Position numbers and translations under genes: made by a program. From Kitasatospora sp. SolWspMP-SS2h (GTDB taxonomy: Bacteria; Actinomycetota; Actinomycetes; Streptomycetales; Streptomycetaceae): a stretch of DNA of 64,000 nucleotides. Location of the stretch: NCBI RefSeq assembly GCF_003259315.1, contig NZ_QLLT01000020.1, positions 62,001 through 126,000 of the forward strand. Reading direction: 5' to 3'. Below are positions 8,046-17,126 of the stretch, piece after piece. The notes under the pieces are model-generated. The model did not search any database, was not told the origin of the DNA, and worked only from the letters and a program-made list of their open reading frames with translations. The first letter of the stretch is position 1, and the number at the start of each line of letters is the position of its first letter.

Positions 8046-9857
8046 GTGAACGGCGACATGGAGAGTGGTATGGACCACCCCGAGCGGGGCGGCGTGACCG
8101 TGCTGGAACCGGCCGACCCGGCCGCCGTTCCGGCACCGCGCGCGGAGCCCGAACCGACCTCCCGATGGGCCCGCGCGCTGTCCGGCGTCGGCTACCGGGC
8201 ACCCCGGCGCCCCGGCGCGGCCGAGCAGCTGGTGCCGCCGATGCCGGACGGCCCGGGCGTCACCCCGGCGCGCGTTGCGCCCTCCCCGGTGCTGGTCCGG
8301 CTCGGCGTCCGGCTGCCCGACCCGCTCTGGTCCTGGCTGTGCCGGTGGGCCGGCTGGCTCGGGCCGCTGGCCGTCGCGCTGTTCGCCGGGGTGCTGCGCT
8401 TCACGAACCTCGGCACCCCGCACGCGCTGATCTTCGACGAGACGTACTACGCCAAGGACGCGTACGCGCTCTGGCACCTCGGCTACGAGAGCAACTGGCC
8501 CGACGACGCCAACGCGCTGATCACCGCGCCCAACGCGGTCGTCCCGCCGATCGACCAGGCCCAGGCCGCGTTCGTGGTGCACCCGCCGGTCGGCAAGTGG
8601 ATCATCGGCCTGGGCGAGCAGCTCTTCGGCATGAGCCCGTACGGCTGGCGGTTCATGGTGGCCGTGGTCGGCACCCTGTCGGTGCTGATGCTGGCCCGGA
8701 TCGCCCGCCGGATGTTCCGCTCCACCCTGCTGGGCTGCGTGGCCGGCCTGCTGCTGGCCGTCGACGGCCTGCACTTCGTGCTCAGCCGCACCGCCATCCT
8801 CGACCTGCTGGTGATGTTCTGGTTCCTGGCCGCGTTCGGCCTGCTGCTGGTCGACCGGGACCGCACCCGGGCCCGGATCGCCGAGCGGATCGACCGCGGC
8901 CTGGCCGCCGACTGGTGGCACCTCGGCTGGCGCCCGTACCGGCTGGCCGCGGGCGTCTGCCTGGGCCTGATGACGGGCACCAAGTGGAGCGGCGCCCCGG
9001 CGATCCTCGCCCTGGTGCTGCTGGCCGCGTTCTGGGACTCCTCCGCCCGCCGCCTGGCGGACGTACGCCGCTCCCCCGGCGGACTGCCGCTCCCGGCCCG
9101 CCAGGCGTGGGACTTCTGCTGGTCCGGCCTGAGCCTCGGCCTGACCGCCGCCGTCACCTACCTGGCCAGCTGGAGCGGCTGGATCGCCTCCTCCGCCGAG
9201 CCGGGCAAGGGTGGCTACCTGCGCGACTGGGCCGCCCAGCACCCCGGCGGCTCCTGGAGCTGGATGCCGGACTGGGCCCGCAGCCTGTGGCACTACCACC
9301 ACGAGATCTGGCACTTCAACGTCAACCTGACCAGCCCGCACACCTACCAGTCCAACCCGTGGAGCTGGCTGCTGCTGGGCCGCCCGGTCTCCTTCTTCTA
9401 CGAGTCCCCGAAGAACGGCCAGTCCGGCTGCACCACCACCGAGTGCGCCCGCGAGGTGCTCGCCCTCGGCACCCCGCTGCTCTGGTGGGCCGGCATCGTC
9501 GCGCTGGCCTACTGCCTGTACCGCTGGGCGCTGCGCCGCGACTGGCGGGCCGGGGCGATCCTGTGCGCGCTGGCCGCCGGCTACCTGCCCTGGTTCAACT
9601 ACCAGGCCCGGACGATCTTCCTCTTCTACGCGGTCTGCTTCGTCCCGTTCCTGGTGCTCGCGGTGACCATGATGATCGGCGCGATGCTGGGCCGGGCCGA
9701 CGCCTCGCCCGACCGCCGGCTCGCCGGGGCCACCGGCGCCGGGCTGCTGGTCGTCGCCGTCATGTGGAACTTCCTGTACTTCTACCCGATCTACACCGGG
9801 CAGACGATCCCGATGGACGACTGGCGGGCCCGGATGTGGCTCGACACCTGGATCTGA
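8046..9857 (+). CDS. Dolichyl-phosphate-mannose-type protein O-mannosyltransferase
   Basis: Polytopic membrane glycosyltransferase (603 residues) that moves mannose from a polyprenyl phosphate carrier to Ser/Thr of exported proteins at the outer face of the membrane. LIFDETYYAKDAY carries the Asp-Glu pair of the family's first extracytoplasmic loop, followed by many hydrophobic segments, HFVLSRTAILD, and a C-terminal four-helix block ending DDWRARMWLDTWI. The start is placed at GTG 8046 because TACGAT lies seven bases before it and no Shine-Dalgarno sequence precedes it. An alternative is ATG 8070, which has GGAGAG upstream. Pairing with rsmI is the normal actinobacterial gene order. Confidence 0.93.
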   Translation: MNGDMESGMDHPERGGVTVLEPADPAAVPAPRAEPEPTSRWARALSGVGYRAPRRPGAAEQLVPPMPDGPGVTPARVAPSPVLVRLGVRLPDPLWSWLCRWAGWLGPLAVALFAGVLRFTNLGTPHALIFDETYYAKDAYALWHLGYESNWPDDANALITAPNAVVPPIDQAQAAFVVHPPVGKWIIGLGEQLFGMSPYGWRFMVAVVGTLSVLMLARIARRMFRSTLLGCVAGLLLAVDGLHFVLSRTAILDLLVMFWFLAAFGLLLVDRDRTRARIAERIDRGLAADWWHLGWRPYRLAAGVCLGLMTGTKWSGAPAILALVLLAAFWDSSARRLADVRRSPGGLPLPARQAWDFCWSGLSLGLTAAVTYLASWSGWIASSAEPGKGGYLRDWAAQHPGGSWSWMPDWARSLWHYHHEIWHFNVNLTSPHTYQSNPWSWLLLGRPVSFFYESPKNGQSGCTTTECAREVLALGTPLLWWAGIVALAYCLYRWALRRDWRAGAILCALAAGYLPWFNYQARTIFLFYAVCFVPFLVLAVTMMIGAMLGRADASPDRRLAGATGAGLLVVAVMWNFLYFYPIYTGQTIPMDDWRARMWLDTWI

Positions 9858-9872
9858 CCGACCCGCCCGAAC

Positions 9873-9988
9873 GGCCACGACACCTGCACACGTGTACCGG
9901 AACTGTCACAAACCAGCGCCGTGTCGTGAGTGCACGGAGCAGGTCGGCCTATGGTGTCGTGGCCGCTGAACTCCGACGGCCACGACAC
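9873..9988. promoter_or_regulatory. Repeated 11-mer and inverted repeat upstream of a PBP gene
   Basis: GGCCACGACAC occurs at 9873-9883 and again at 9978-9988, and its exact reverse complement at 9954-9964; a partial copy, CGTGTCGTG, is at 9920-9928. The last two full copies form an inverted repeat with 11-base arms and a 13-base spacer, ending 17 bases before the start codon at 10006. A -10-like TATGGT lies at 9950-9955, so the repeat spans the likely transcription start. It could be an operator or a 5'-UTR hairpin. A weak SigE-like GGAAC element at 9899-9903 is also present. Confidence 0.6.
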
Positions 9989-10005
9989 TCCATGGGGGAC
10001 ACGAC

Positions 10006-11778
10006 GTGAACAAGGGCGCGAAGATCGGCGTCTCGGTGGTCGCAGCGGCGGTACTCGTCGGCGGCGGGTACGGGGCCTACGCCCTGGTCTCCGGCGACTC
10101 CGGCGGGGCCGGGGCGAAGAAGCCGCGCACCGTGGTCGCCGAGCCCCCCAGCCAGGAGCTCGCCGCGTCCGGCGCCAAGGCGTTCCTGGACGCCTGGGCC
10201 AAGGGCGACCTGTTCGGCGCCGCCAAGCTCACCGACGACCCGGACAAGGCGCAGGCCGCGCTGCAGTCCTTCCAGGACGGCGTGAAGCCCAGCGCCGTCC
10301 ACCTCACCGTCGGCGGCCCCACCACCGCGCCCAGCCCCGCCGCGTCCAAGTCCGCGAGCGCCGCCGCGTCCGCCCCGGCGTCCGCCCCGGCCGCCACCGG
10401 GAGCCCCGCGCCCACCGGCGTGCTGGAGAGCTTCAAGGCGTCGCTGGAGTTCGCCGAGAGCGGCACCCCCTGGAACTACGACGGCGTGCTCGGCGTGGTC
10501 AAGATGAGCGACGGCACCGCCGCCGTGCACTGGGCGCCCGGCGTCATCCACCCCAAGCTGGACGCCGGCGAGACCATCTCCGTCAAGCCGCTCTACGCCG
10601 CCCCGTCCGCCGTCACCGACCGCAAGGGCAAGCCGCTCACCGGCTACGCCTCGCTCACCGGCCTGCTCAACCAGCTGCGGGCCGCGGCCCCGCAGGGCGG
10701 CGACCCGACGGACGCGGGCAGCGGGGTGGTCATCTCCCCGAGCGCCCCCGGCGGCACGGCGAGCGGCGCTCCGAGCGGCGCGGCGACCGGCACCCCGGGC
10801 GGCACGGCCGGCGGCAGCGGCTCGGGCGGCACGGAGAAGCTGTTCACCATCAAGGAGCCCAAGCCCGTCCCGAACCTCAAGCTCACCATCGACGCCGGTC
10901 TCCAGGCCGCCGCCGAGCAGGAGGTCGCCGCCACCGGCAAGCCCTCCTCGCTGGTCGCCGTCGAGCCCAGCAGCGGCAACATCCTGGCCTACGCCTTCTC
11001 CCCCTCGACCGGCCAGAACCGCGCCTTCTCCGGCGCGACCGCGCCCGGCTCGACCATGAAGGTGATCACCTCCGCGGCCCTGCTGGAGGCGGGCGTCACC
11101 CCCACCTCCCCGATGCCCTGCCCGGAGACCACCATGGTCACCGGCAAGTCCATCACCAACGACGAGCCCGGCGCGCACCCCGAGTACACGCTCACCGACG
11201 CGTTCATCCACTCCTGCAACACCTCCTTCATCGAGAAGGGCAAGGACGCCCTCAAGCCGGGCAGCCTGCCCGCGATCGCCAAGGACGTCTTCGGGCTCGG
11301 CCTGGTCTGGAAGACCGGCCTGTCGAACTTCGACACCGACATCCCGACCGAGGGCAACATGGCGGGCGCGGCGAGCGAGTTCATCGGCCAGGGCCGGGTG
11401 CGCACCAACCCGCTCGGCATGGCGTCGGTGGCCGCGACCGTGCAGTCCGGGGTGTTCCGCCAGCCGATCCTGATCCCCGGCACGGACCAGGTGAAGGCCG
11501 CCCGCAACCTCGCCCCCGGGGTCCTGGACAGCCTGCGGTCGCTGATGGTGCAGACCGTCCGGGCCGGCACCGCCGCCGAGGTCAAGCCGGCGCTGCCGGC
11601 CGGTTCCGGCGCGAAGACCGGCACCGCCGAGGTGGACAACAGCCCCGACGCGAACTCCTGGTTCACCGCCTACTCGGGCGACCTGGCGGTGGCCGCGGAG
11701 GTCCAGGGCGGCGGCCACGGCGCGACCGCGGCCGGTCCGGCGGTCTCCAAGGTCCTGCGGGTCGGCAACAGCAAGTAG
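10006..11778 (+). CDS. Class B penicillin-binding protein (MecA_N / transpeptidase)
   Basis: A 590-residue DD-transpeptidase-like protein anchored by one N-terminal membrane helix (residues about 6-28). An NTF2-like MecA_N region follows (about 45-150), interrupted by an Ala/Ser/Pro-rich linker. The transpeptidase domain has the catalytic triad of motifs: STMK at 349-352, SCN at 403-405 and KTG at 537-539. A second Gly/Ser/Ala-rich linker sits near residues 240-280. It would crosslink peptidoglycan outside the membrane. GTG 10006 has GGGGGA upstream. It is monocistronic, with a strong terminator right after it. Confidence 0.9.
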   Translation: MNKGAKIGVSVVAAAVLVGGGYGAYALVSGDSGGAGAKKPRTVVAEPPSQELAASGAKAFLDAWAKGDLFGAAKLTDDPDKAQAALQSFQDGVKPSAVHLTVGGPTTAPSPAASKSASAAASAPASAPAATGSPAPTGVLESFKASLEFAESGTPWNYDGVLGVVKMSDGTAAVHWAPGVIHPKLDAGETISVKPLYAAPSAVTDRKGKPLTGYASLTGLLNQLRAAAPQGGDPTDAGSGVVISPSAPGGTASGAPSGAATGTPGGTAGGSGSGGTEKLFTIKEPKPVPNLKLTIDAGLQAAAEQEVAATGKPSSLVAVEPSSGNILAYAFSPSTGQNRAFSGATAPGSTMKVITSAALLEAGVTPTSPMPCPETTMVTGKSITNDEPGAHPEYTLTDAFIHSCNTSFIEKGKDALKPGSLPAIAKDVFGLGLVWKTGLSNFDTDIPTEGNMAGAASEFIGQGRVRTNPLGMASVAATVQSGVFRQPILIPGTDQVKAARNLAPGVLDSLRSLMVQTVRAGTAAEVKPALPAGSGAKTGTAEVDNSPDANSWFTAYSGDLAVAAEVQGGGHGATAAGPAVSKVLRVGNSK

Positions 11779-11796
11779 CGGAGCGGACGGAACGGC

Positions 11797-11822
11797 GGAA
11801 GGGCCCCCGCGGGGGCCCTTCC
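11797..11822. terminator. Bidirectional terminator between the PBP gene and the permease
   Basis: A 26-base perfect palindrome with GGAAGGGCCCCCG as its half-site. It lies 18 bases after the PBP stop and 30 bases before the end of the convergent permease gene, so it probably serves both. Confidence 0.8.
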
Positions 11823-11851
11823 CGCGTGTCGGGGCCGGGTCCCGCCGGGGG

Positions 11852-13255
11852 TCAGTCCCGCGCCAGCCGGGAGTGCTTGGCGCTGTAGCCGAAGTAGAGC
11901 ACCGCGGCGAGGGCGAGGACGACCGCGAAGGCCAGGAAGGTGTCGGCGTGCAGCTTGGTGATGAGGTAGACGCAGAACGCGGCGCTGAGCAGCGGGGTGA
12001 CGGGGTAGAGCGGGACCTTGAAGCCGCGCGGCAGGTCGGGGCGGGTGCGGCGCAGCACGATGATGCCGAGCGAGACCGCGGTGAAGGCGACCAGGGTGCC
12101 CATCGAGGTCATGTCGGCCAGCAGCTTGAGCGGGAAGACCGCGGCGAGGACCGCGACCGCGGCGCCGACCACCAGGGTGTTCCAGACGGGGGTGCCGGTG
12201 CGGGCGGAGACCCGGGTGAAGGGGGCCGGGAGGAGCCCGTCGCGGCCCATCGCGTACAGGATGCGGGTCTGGCCGTAGACCACCACCAGGGTGATCGAGA
12301 AGATCGAGACGATCGCGCCGGCCGCGAACACCAGGGCGGGCCAGGTGTGGCCGGTGACGTCCTGCAGGATCTGGGCCAGGCCGGCCTCCTGGCCGTCGAA
12401 CAGCTGCCAGGGCTGGGCGCCGATCGCGGTGACGGCGACGGCGAGGTAGAGGGTGGTGACGACGACCAGCGAGATCAGGATGGCGAGCGGGAGGGTGCGC
12501 CGCGGGTCGCGGACCTCCTCGCCGGCGGTGGAGACGGCGTCGAGGCCGATGAAGGAGAAGAAGATGGTGGAGGCGGCGGTCTGGACGCCGTCCCAGCCGT
12601 TGGGGGCGAACGGGGTGAAGTTGCCGGCGGTGAAGCCGGTCAGGGCGACGGCCACGAAGAGCACCAGGATGGCCAGCTTGACGGTCACCATGACGGCGTT
12701 GACCTTGGCGGACTCGCCGACGCCGCGGATCAGCAGGACGGTGACCAGCAGCACCAGGACGACCGCGGGGAGGTTGAAGACGCCGCCGGCGCCGGGCGGG
12801 GCGGTGAGCGCGGTGGGCAGGTGGAGGTCGAAGGCCAGGTCGGAGAACTGGTTGAGGTACTGGCCCCAGGTGACGGCGATCGCGGAGGCGGAGACGCCGT
12901 ACTCCATCAGCAGGCAGACGCCGACCCCGAAGGCGACCAGCTCGCCCATGGTGGCGTAGGCGTACGAGTAGGAGGAGCCGGCGACCGGGATGGCGGAGGC
13001 GAGTTCGGCGTAGCAGAGCGCGGTGAGGCCGGCGGTGACGGCGGCGATCACGAAGGAGAGGACGACGGCGGGGCCGGCCTCGGGCACCGAGGTGGTCAGG
13101 ACGAAGAAGATGCCGGTGCCGACGGTGGCGCCGATGCCGATCGCCGAGAGCTGCCACAGGCCGATGGAGCGGCGCAGGTGTCCGGTTCCGGTGCCGCCGG
13201 CTTCGGCGATCAGGATGTCCACGGGCTTGCGCCGCAACAGGCGGGTGGTGCTCAT
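11852..13255 (-). CDS. APC superfamily amino acid permease
   Basis: A 467-residue membrane transporter with about 12 hydrophobic segments. The first helix has the conserved substrate-binding GIGATVGTGIFF; later blocks include GSSYSYAYATMGE and FFSFIGLDAVSTAGEEVRDP, characteristic of the cationic amino acid transporter/YfnA branch of the APC superfamily. It likely imports amino acids with protons across the cytoplasmic membrane; the substrate is not certain. The 103-base gap upstream (13256-13358) is relatively T-rich for this genome and may hold its promoter. Confidence 0.92.
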   Translation of the reverse strand: MSTTRLLRRKPVDILIAEAGGTGTGHLRRSIGLWQLSAIGIGATVGTGIFFVLTTSVPEAGPAVVLSFVIAAVTAGLTALCYAELASAIPVAGSSYSYAYATMGELVAFGVGVCLLMEYGVSASAIAVTWGQYLNQFSDLAFDLHLPTALTAPPGAGGVFNLPAVVLVLLVTVLLIRGVGESAKVNAVMVTVKLAILVLFVAVALTGFTAGNFTPFAPNGWDGVQTAASTIFFSFIGLDAVSTAGEEVRDPRRTLPLAILISLVVVTTLYLAVAVTAIGAQPWQLFDGQEAGLAQILQDVTGHTWPALVFAAGAIVSIFSITLVVVYGQTRILYAMGRDGLLPAPFTRVSARTGTPVWNTLVVGAAVAVLAAVFPLKLLADMTSMGTLVAFTAVSLGIIVLRRTRPDLPRGFKVPLYPVTPLLSAAFCVYLITKLHADTFLAFAVVLALAAVLYFGYSAKHSRLARD

Positions 13256-13358
13256 CGGTGTCCTTCTGGTGGGGAATCAGACCGGGACAGTACCAAATGG
13301 TGTTTTTCTGATGTTTGGACCCGGCCGGCGGTCGAGCCCGGTCGGCGGTTCAGCACGG

Positions 13359-14873
13359 TCAGCGGTTCAGCACGGCCTGCATGACGGAGCGGGCGATGGG
13401 GGCGGCGAGCCCGCCGCCGGTGACGTCGTCGGCCTGGCTGTCGGCGATGACCACGGCGACGGCGACCGGCGGGACGGCGGTGGAGCCGGCCGGGCGGGCC
13501 CAGGCGATGAACCAGGCGTACGGGGTGCCGGAGTTGTCGACGCCGTGCTGGGCGGTGCCGGTCTTGCCGCCGACCTCGGCGCCGGGGATGCGGGCGTTGC
13601 GGCCGGTGCCGTTCTCGACCACGTCGACCATCAGCTGCCGCAGCTGCTGGGCGACCGAGGAGCCGAACGCCTGGTGGTAGAGGGCGGGGCGCATCAGCTG
13701 GACCTGGCTGCCGTCGGCCTTGGTCAGCCGGTCCACGAGCTGGGGGTACATCACCTGGCCGTCGTCGGCGGCCCCGGCGGCGACCATCGCCATCACCAGC
13801 GGGGTGGCGGCAGTGTCGTACTGGCCGATCGAGGAGAGCGCCAGCTGGGAGGCGTTCATGTCGGCGTCGAAGTTGGAGCGGGCGGCGCGCACGGGGGTGT
13901 CGAGCCGGCCGTCGTTGAAGCCGAAGTTCTTCGCCATGGCGGTCATCCGGTCGAGGCCGGTCCGCACGCCGAGGTAGCCCATGACGCTGTTGCAGGACAG
14001 CGTCACCGCCTCGTCCAGGGAGAGCCCGGCCCGGTCGCAGGCGCCGGTGTCGTTGTTGAGCGGGGTGGTGGTGCCGGGCAGGACGTACGGGTAGGGGGCG
14101 TCGGTGGGCGCGTCGATGTCGGTGACCGTGCCGTTGGCCAGCGCGGCGGCGGCGGTGACCACCTTGAAGGTGGAGCCGGGCGGGTAGATCTGGCGCAGCG
14201 CCCGGTTGAGCATCGGCTGGTCGGGGTCGTCCTGGAGCTTCTTCCAGGCGGCCTGGTCGGCGGCGGAGGTGCCGGCGAAGCTGCCGGGGTCGTAGCTGGG
14301 GGCAGAGGCGAGGGCGAGGATCCGGCCGGTGGCGGGTTCGATCGCGGCGACGGCGCCCTGCTGGTTGCCCAGGCCCTGCGTGGCGGCGCGCTGGGCGGCC
14401 GGGTCGATGGTGGTGACCACGTCGCCGCCGGGCTGCTGGTGCCGGGTGATCGCGTCCCAGACCGCCCAGCCGGCCAGCCGGGGGTCGGTGCCGGAGAGCA
14501 GGTCGTCGTAGACGCCCTCCAGCTGGGTGTTGCCGTAGGTCTGCGAGGAGTAGCCGGTGACGGCGGCGTACAGCGGGCCGTCGGAGTAGGTGCGCCGGTA
14601 CGCGTAGCGGCTGCCGGTGGGGGCGGAGCCGGTGACGGGCTGCCCGGCCACCAGCAGGTTGCCGCGGGGCTGGGCGTAGCGCTGGATGGTGGCGCGCTGG
14701 TTGGCGTCGTTGTGGTCCAGGCCCTGCTTCTGGAACACCTGGACCCGGGTGGCCTGGACGGCGAGGGCGACGATCAGCAGCATGCAGAAGGTGCCGGCCC
14801 GGCGGCCGGTGGTGGAGATGCCGGGCAGGCCCTGCGGTCCGCCGTTGGTGCCCGCGGGGCGGGGCGGCCTCAC
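13359..14873 (-). CDS. Class B penicillin-binding protein (PbpA-like)
   Basis: A 504-residue class B transpeptidase with an N-terminal membrane helix (about residues 25-40) and the motifs STFK at 234-237, SCN at 293-295 and KTG at 437-439. It is the partner transpeptidase of the upstream FtsW/RodA glycosyltransferase. GTG 14873 overlaps the upstream stop (GTGA), so the pair is translationally coupled. This resembles the rodA-pbpA pairs that drive septal or lateral wall synthesis in actinobacteria; which process this copy serves is not shown by sequence. Longer in-frame ORF extensions overlap the partner gene and are not used. Confidence 0.92.
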   Translation of the reverse strand: MRPPRPAGTNGGPQGLPGISTTGRRAGTFCMLLIVALAVQATRVQVFQKQGLDHNDANQRATIQRYAQPRGNLLVAGQPVTGSAPTGSRYAYRRTYSDGPLYAAVTGYSSQTYGNTQLEGVYDDLLSGTDPRLAGWAVWDAITRHQQPGGDVVTTIDPAAQRAATQGLGNQQGAVAAIEPATGRILALASAPSYDPGSFAGTSAADQAAWKKLQDDPDQPMLNRALRQIYPPGSTFKVVTAAAALANGTVTDIDAPTDAPYPYVLPGTTTPLNNDTGACDRAGLSLDEAVTLSCNSVMGYLGVRTGLDRMTAMAKNFGFNDGRLDTPVRAARSNFDADMNASQLALSSIGQYDTAATPLVMAMVAAGAADDGQVMYPQLVDRLTKADGSQVQLMRPALYHQAFGSSVAQQLRQLMVDVVENGTGRNARIPGAEVGGKTGTAQHGVDNSGTPYAWFIAWARPAGSTAVPPVAVAVVIADSQADDVTGGGLAAPIARSVMQAVLNR

Positions 14874-16219
14874 GCGTCCTCCTCGGGGACGGGCCGCCGG
14901 GCGAGGTCGCTCATCCGCACCAGCAGCGCCACGATGATCCAGTTGGTGACCACGGACGAGCCGCCCTGGGCGATGAACGGCAGTGTCATGCCGGTCAGCG
15001 GGATCAGGTCGAGGACCCCGCCGGCCACCACGAACACCTGGATCGCCACCAGCGCGGCCAGGCCGATCGCGAGCAGCCGCCCGAACGGGTCGCGCAGCGC
15101 GATGCCGGTCCGGAAGCCCCGGGCCACCAGCAGGGCGTACAGCAGGAACACCGCGAACAGGCCGGTCAGGCCGAGCTCCTCGCCGACGGTGGCGAGGATG
15201 AAGTCGGACTTGGTGGCGAAGCCGATCAGCGCGGAGTGGCCCAGGCCCAGGCCGGTGCCGAGCTGGCCGCCCCAGGCGAACGCGAACAGCGACTGGGCGA
15301 TCTGGTTGGCGCCCCGCCCGGCCGCGATCGAGGCCAGCGGGTGCAGCCACTCGGTGACCCGGCCGTGCACGTGCGGGGAGAGCCAGCCGACGCCGACCGC
15401 GGCCAGCGCGGACAGCAGCAGGCCGATCACGATCCAGCCGGTGCGGGCGGTGGCCACGTACAGCATCACCACGAACAGGCCGAAGAACAGCAGCGAGGTG
15501 CCGAGGTCGGTCTCCAGGACCAGCACGCCGACGAACGCGGCCCAGATCAGCAGCACCGGTCCGAGCACCCGGCCCAGCGGCAGCCGGAACCAGAGCACCT
15601 TGCGGCCGGTCAGCGCCAGCGCGTCCCGGTGCGCGGCCAGGTAGGCGGCGAAGAAGACCGCCAGCAGGACCTTGGCGAACTCGCCGGGCTGGAAGGAGAA
15701 CGGGCCCAGCGTGATCCAGATCCGCGAGCCGTACACCGGCGGGAAGAACACCGGCAGCACCAGCAGGACGAGGGCGACGAACGCGCCGACGTACGCGTAG
15801 CGCTGGAGCCGGCGGTGGTCGCGCAGCAGGAGCAGCACCGCGGTGAACAGGCCCACCCCGAGGGTGGACCAGAGCAGTTGGGTGGGGGCGGCGGCGCTGC
15901 CGGGGTTGCGGTCCAGCCGGTAGATGACGACCAGTCCGAGGCCGTTCAGCAGCACCGCGATCGGCAGCAGCAGCGGATCCGCCCAGCGGGCGCGCCAGCG
16001 CACCGCGGCGTGCGCGAGCAGGGCGAGCACGCCGAGCGCGCCGCCGTACTGGGCGGCGTCCGGCGGGGCCTGGCCGTCGAGGTTGACGCCGACCTCGACG
16101 TAGCCGAACACCGCGAGGCCCACCGCGGCCAGCACCAGCACCAGTTCGGTCCACCGCCCGGACCCGGCCCGCGGCACCCGGGGCGCCCGGGCCGCCCGGG
16201 TCGCGGAGTCAGTCGCCAC
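14870..16219 (-). CDS. FtsW/RodA/SpoVE family peptidoglycan glycosyltransferase
   Basis: A 449-residue polytopic SEDS protein that polymerises lipid II. Landmarks: YRLDRNPGSAAAPTQ, PVYGSRIWI, SFQPGEFAKVLLAVFFA, LQKDLG-type VLETDLGTSLLFF, and the GG-QIAQSLFAFAWGG / GLGLGHS loop, ending with the SSVVTNWIIVALLVRMSDLARR helix. All are family signatures. ATG 16219 opens the operon. The stop overlaps the PBP start by four bases, so the two proteins are made together, as expected for SEDS-bPBP complexes. Confidence 0.93.
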   Translation of the reverse strand: MATDSATRAARAPRVPRAGSGRWTELVLVLAAVGLAVFGYVEVGVNLDGQAPPDAAQYGGALGVLALLAHAAVRWRARWADPLLLPIAVLLNGLGLVVIYRLDRNPGSAAAPTQLLWSTLGVGLFTAVLLLLRDHRRLQRYAYVGAFVALVLLVLPVFFPPVYGSRIWITLGPFSFQPGEFAKVLLAVFFAAYLAAHRDALALTGRKVLWFRLPLGRVLGPVLLIWAAFVGVLVLETDLGTSLLFFGLFVVMLYVATARTGWIVIGLLLSALAAVGVGWLSPHVHGRVTEWLHPLASIAAGRGANQIAQSLFAFAWGGQLGTGLGLGHSALIGFATKSDFILATVGEELGLTGLFAVFLLYALLVARGFRTGIALRDPFGRLLAIGLAALVAIQVFVVAGGVLDLIPLTGMTLPFIAQGGSSVVTNWIIVALLVRMSDLARRPVPEEDA

Positions 16220-16312
16220 CGCCAGCCGTCCTCGCCAGCTCGTAGGGGCACGGACGGCGGGGCACCGGGCGGCGGGCGCCCGGCACCCCGCCGGAGGGGG
16301 GCCGTCCGGGGG

Positions 16313-16816
16313 TCAGAGCGCCGACGCGGGGTACGCCGCCTTGGCGATCTCCCGCAGGTGCTCCTCCTCCTCGTGGCTGAGCGAGGTCTGGATCAGCTCG
16401 CCGCCGAACTGCGCGACCGCCGGGATGACCTTGTCCTGCGTCGCCGAGCGGACCAGCGCGAAGACCGCGGCCTTGCCCGGGTCCAGCTTCTCGCCGACCC
16501 GCCGCATGAAGTCGTCGTCCACGCCGGTGTCGGTGGAGGCGCCGACCGCCGCGCCGGTCGCGCCGCCGATCGCCGCGCCGAGGAACGGCATGAAGAACAG
16601 CAGCCCGATCACGCCGCCCCACAGCGCGCCGGAGGCCGCGCCGAGCCCGGTGTTGGAGACCGCCTGGTGCAGCTTGATCTTCCCGTCCTCACGGCGCTCG
16701 ACCACCACGACGTCCTCCAGGTCGATCAGCTTCTGCTTCTGCAGCCCGACCAGTTCGTCCCTGACCTTCTGCGCGGTGGGGACATCCGGGTAGGCGATCG
16801 CGAACAGGTTGCTCAC
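16313..16816 (-). CDS. DUF1269 domain membrane protein
   Basis: A 167-residue protein. The N-terminal half is soluble (NLFAIAYPD through VVVERREDGKIKL); a Gly/Ala-rich hydrophobic hairpin follows (ALWGGVIGLLFFMPFLGAAIGGATGAAVGAS, residues about 65-95), then an acidic C-terminal half. This is the DUF1269 layout; the function is unknown. GTG 16816 has a GGAAGGAAG ribosome-binding site; the longer ORF to 16879 has none. It is divergent from the von Willebrand factor A gene. Confidence 0.85.
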   Translation of the reverse strand: MSNLFAIAYPDVPTAQKVRDELVGLQKQKLIDLEDVVVVERREDGKIKLHQAVSNTGLGAASGALWGGVIGLLFFMPFLGAAIGGATGAAVGASTDTGVDDDFMRRVGEKLDPGKAAVFALVRSATQDKVIPAVAQFGGELIQTSLSHEEEEHLREIAKAAYPASAL

Positions 16817-16949
16817 GGCGGGCTTCCTTCCGACTGGCGTTGGGCACGTCTCCCGCACCTTAGCCAGGGGCGGCGGCATTTGGACCGATCCGGTGCGGTG
16901 TGTCCGCTTCCGGCGGGCCGCCGCCGGTCCCGGCGCGCCCGACCCCGCA

Positions 16950-16985
16950 CCCGTCGCCGCGCCCGTCGCCGCGCCCGTCGCCGCC
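16950..16985. repeat. Three tandem 12-base repeats in an intergenic region
   Basis: CCCGTCGCCGCG occurs three times head to tail; the last copy ends in C instead of G. It lies in the 310-base gap between the divergent DUF1269 and VWA genes, which otherwise holds only the VWA promoter at its right end. It is probably slippage-generated low-complexity sequence. Confidence 0.7.
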
Positions 16986-17088
16986 GCCGCGCCGACGGCG
17001 TCCCCCGGCCCCGGCCGGACGCGCCGTCAGGTGCTCTCCCCGCCCGCCCCGCCCGCCCGTTCGGGACGGGCGCCGCCCACCACCCGCG

Positions 17089-17119
17089 TTGGGCGATTCG
17101 AACTGACGGTCCCTAGGAT
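17089..17119 (+). promoter_or_regulatory. Promoter of the VWA gene (leaderless type)
   Basis: TTGGGC at 17089-17094 and TAGGAT at 17114-17119, spacer 19 bases, followed by seven bases and then GTG 17127. An ATG overlaps the -10 element (17118) and is therefore unlikely to be the start. Confidence 0.55.
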
Positions 17120-17126
17120 GCGGCGG

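Noticed and set aside
9899..9925. SigE promoter for the PBP gene
   Set aside because: GGAAC is present but the -10 (CGTGTC) matches poorly; only mentioned as weak.
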